64,000 nt of DNA. Source: Streptomyces umbrinus (GTDB lineage: Bacteria; Actinomycetota; Actinomycetes; Streptomycetales; Streptomycetaceae). The notes beneath the pieces are model-generated. The model saw only the letters and a list, made by a program, of their open reading frames with translations, made no database searches and had not been told where the DNA came from. The stretch spans positions 9,486,001 through 9,550,000 of the forward strand of contig NZ_JAUSZI010000002.1 in NCBI RefSeq assembly GCF_030817415.1. Direction: 5' to 3'. Every line of letters starts with the position of its first letter. Within the stretch, counting starts at the first letter, position 1. The position numbers were made by a program, and so were the translations under genes. Positions 63,104-64,000 of the stretch are shown piece by piece.

Positions 63104-64000
63104 ATGCCCGCATCACCGAGCACCGCCCGGGCCATCAACGACCGGCTCGCCCTGCGCCTCCTCCAGCAGGAAGGCCCTTTGACGGCAGGGCAGTTGAAGC
63201 AGTTCACCGGCCTGTCCCGGCCCTCCGTCGCCGACCTGGTGGAACGCCTCGCCGCGGCCGGACTCATAGGCGTCGTGGGGGAGTCGGGCGAACAGCGACG
63301 CGGCCCGAACGCCCGGCTGTACGGGATCGTCGCCGACCGCGCGCACCTGGCCGCACTGGACGTACGGACCGAGGGCGTGACCGTCCTCGTGTCGGACCTG
63401 CTGGGCTCGGTGCTGGCCGAGGCGTCGGTGCCGATCGGCGACGGGACGGACACCGGACCTGCCGTCGAGCAGGCGGTCACGCTGGTCGAACGTACGGCCA
63501 AGGAGGCGGGCGTCGAGCGGCTGCACACCATCGCCGTCGGAGCCCCCGGGCTGATCGACCCCGCCACCGGCGAACTCCGCGACTCCTCGGGCCTGCCCGA
63601 ATGGCACCGCCGGCTCGCCGCGGCGTTGCAGGAGCGACTCCCGGCCCGCGTCCTCGTCGAGAACGAGACCAACCTCGCGGCGCTGGCCGAGCAGCGCGAC
63701 GGGGCCGCGCAGGATCGCGACACCTTCGTCCTGCTCTGGCTCGGTCACGGCATCGGCGCGGCCGTCGTCCTCGACGGCGTCCTGCGCCGGGGTGCCTCCG
63801 GCGGTACGGGCGAGATCGGCTTCCTGCCGGTGCCGGGCACAAGCGGCCTGCCGTCCGCGACGGGCTGCGACGGTGGCTTCCATTCGCTCGCGGGCGCCGC
63901 CGCGATCACCGAACTGGCGGCGCGCTACGGGATCGTGGCGCCCGCCGAGCCCCACGAACCGTATGCGGCGGCGCTGGTGCGGGAGGCCGTGGCGCGGGTC
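63104..64000 (+). CDS. ROK-family transcriptional regulator, 3' end cut off by window
   Basis: ATG 63104 follows GGAAGG; the frame is open to the window edge (299 residues seen). The N-terminal winged HTH is LLQQEGPLTAGQLKQFTGLS followed by RPSVADLVERLAAAGLI. The sugar-kinase-like ROK domain follows with VGAPGLIDPATGEL, VENETNLAALAEQ, LLWLGHGIGAAVVLDGVLRR and GASGGTGEIGFLP. The Zn-site and C-terminal part begin around GLPSATGCDGG but are truncated. It is divergent from the MFS transporter, which it probably represses through the palindrome between them. Confidence 0.92.
   Translation, partial: MPASPSTARAINDRLALRLLQQEGPLTAGQLKQFTGLSRPSVADLVERLAAAGLIGVVGESGEQRRGPNARLYGIVADRAHLAALDVRTEGVTVLVSDLLGSVLAEASVPIGDGTDTGPAVEQAVTLVERTAKEAGVERLHTIAVGAPGLIDPATGELRDSSGLPEWHRRLAAALQERLPARVLVENETNLAALAEQRDGAAQDRDTFVLLWLGHGIGAAVVLDGVLRRGASGGTGEIGFLPVPGTSGLPSATGCDGGFHSLAGAAAITELAARYGIVAPAEPHEPYAAALVREAVARV

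Overview
The window reads as chromosomal core DNA of a Streptomyces species. It is very GC-rich, with strong third-position G/C bias that throws up many false antisense ORFs. It carries the streptomycete marker genes bldD and sIHF. The backbone order alaS-ruvX-mltG-aroE/C/K/B-efp-nusB-bldD-pyr operon-sIHF-gmk-rpoZ-coaBC-metK-priA-fmt-rsmB-rpe is typical of the genus. There is no prophage, CRISPR array, rRNA operon or secondary-metabolite cluster. The only intact mobile element is one IS30-family insertion sequence.

Layout. 0-9.6 kb: alaS, ruvX, mltG and aroE as tightly coupled genes, then aroC-aroK-aroB. 9.8-13.1 kb: a P-loop protein, an aminopeptidase-P-like protein with altered metal ligands, efp and nusB. 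13.2-14.5 kb: the IS30 element, sitting inside a hairpin whose two 22-bp perfect arms now lie on either side of it. 14.6-25.5 kb: divergent bldD, then pyrR-pyrB-pyrC-(membrane protein)-carA-carB-pyrD-pyrF, a complete UMP pathway except for pyrE. It is headed by a PyrR-binding leader that can hide the pyrR ribosome-binding site. 25.7-29.8 kb: sIHF, gmk, rpoZ, coaBC, metK. 29.8-30.2 kb: an intergenic region holding a circularly permuted tRNA-like sequence just upstream of priA. 30.2-39.3 kb: priA, an HTH protein, fmt, rsmB, an MMPL transporter and rpe.

39.3-64 kb is more accessory. It holds a SorC-type regulator, a secreted barnase-like RNase with its barstar-like inhibitor, guaB1 (GMP reductase type), a GNAT enzyme, an HTH protein, and an amino-acid permease with an Lrp regulator. 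Next come a GntR-controlled ABC importer coupled to a HAD phosphatase-phosphodiesterase fusion, an MFS transporter, and a nitrilase-family amidase next to a tryptophan-2-monooxygenase-like flavoenzyme (a possible arylacetamide pathway). The window ends with a DUF5995 protein, a GH6 glycosidase, a uracil-type permease, and an MFS/ROK pair with a clear palindromic operator.

A family of GC-rich repeats built on GCGCAGTTCCCCGCGCCCC lies directly after stop codons at seven or more places. At two of them it has expanded into tandem arrays of about 27 bp units. Most of the unusual material is therefore intergenic: the permuted tRNA-like element, the 3'-end repeat family, the split hairpin, and several palindromic operators.
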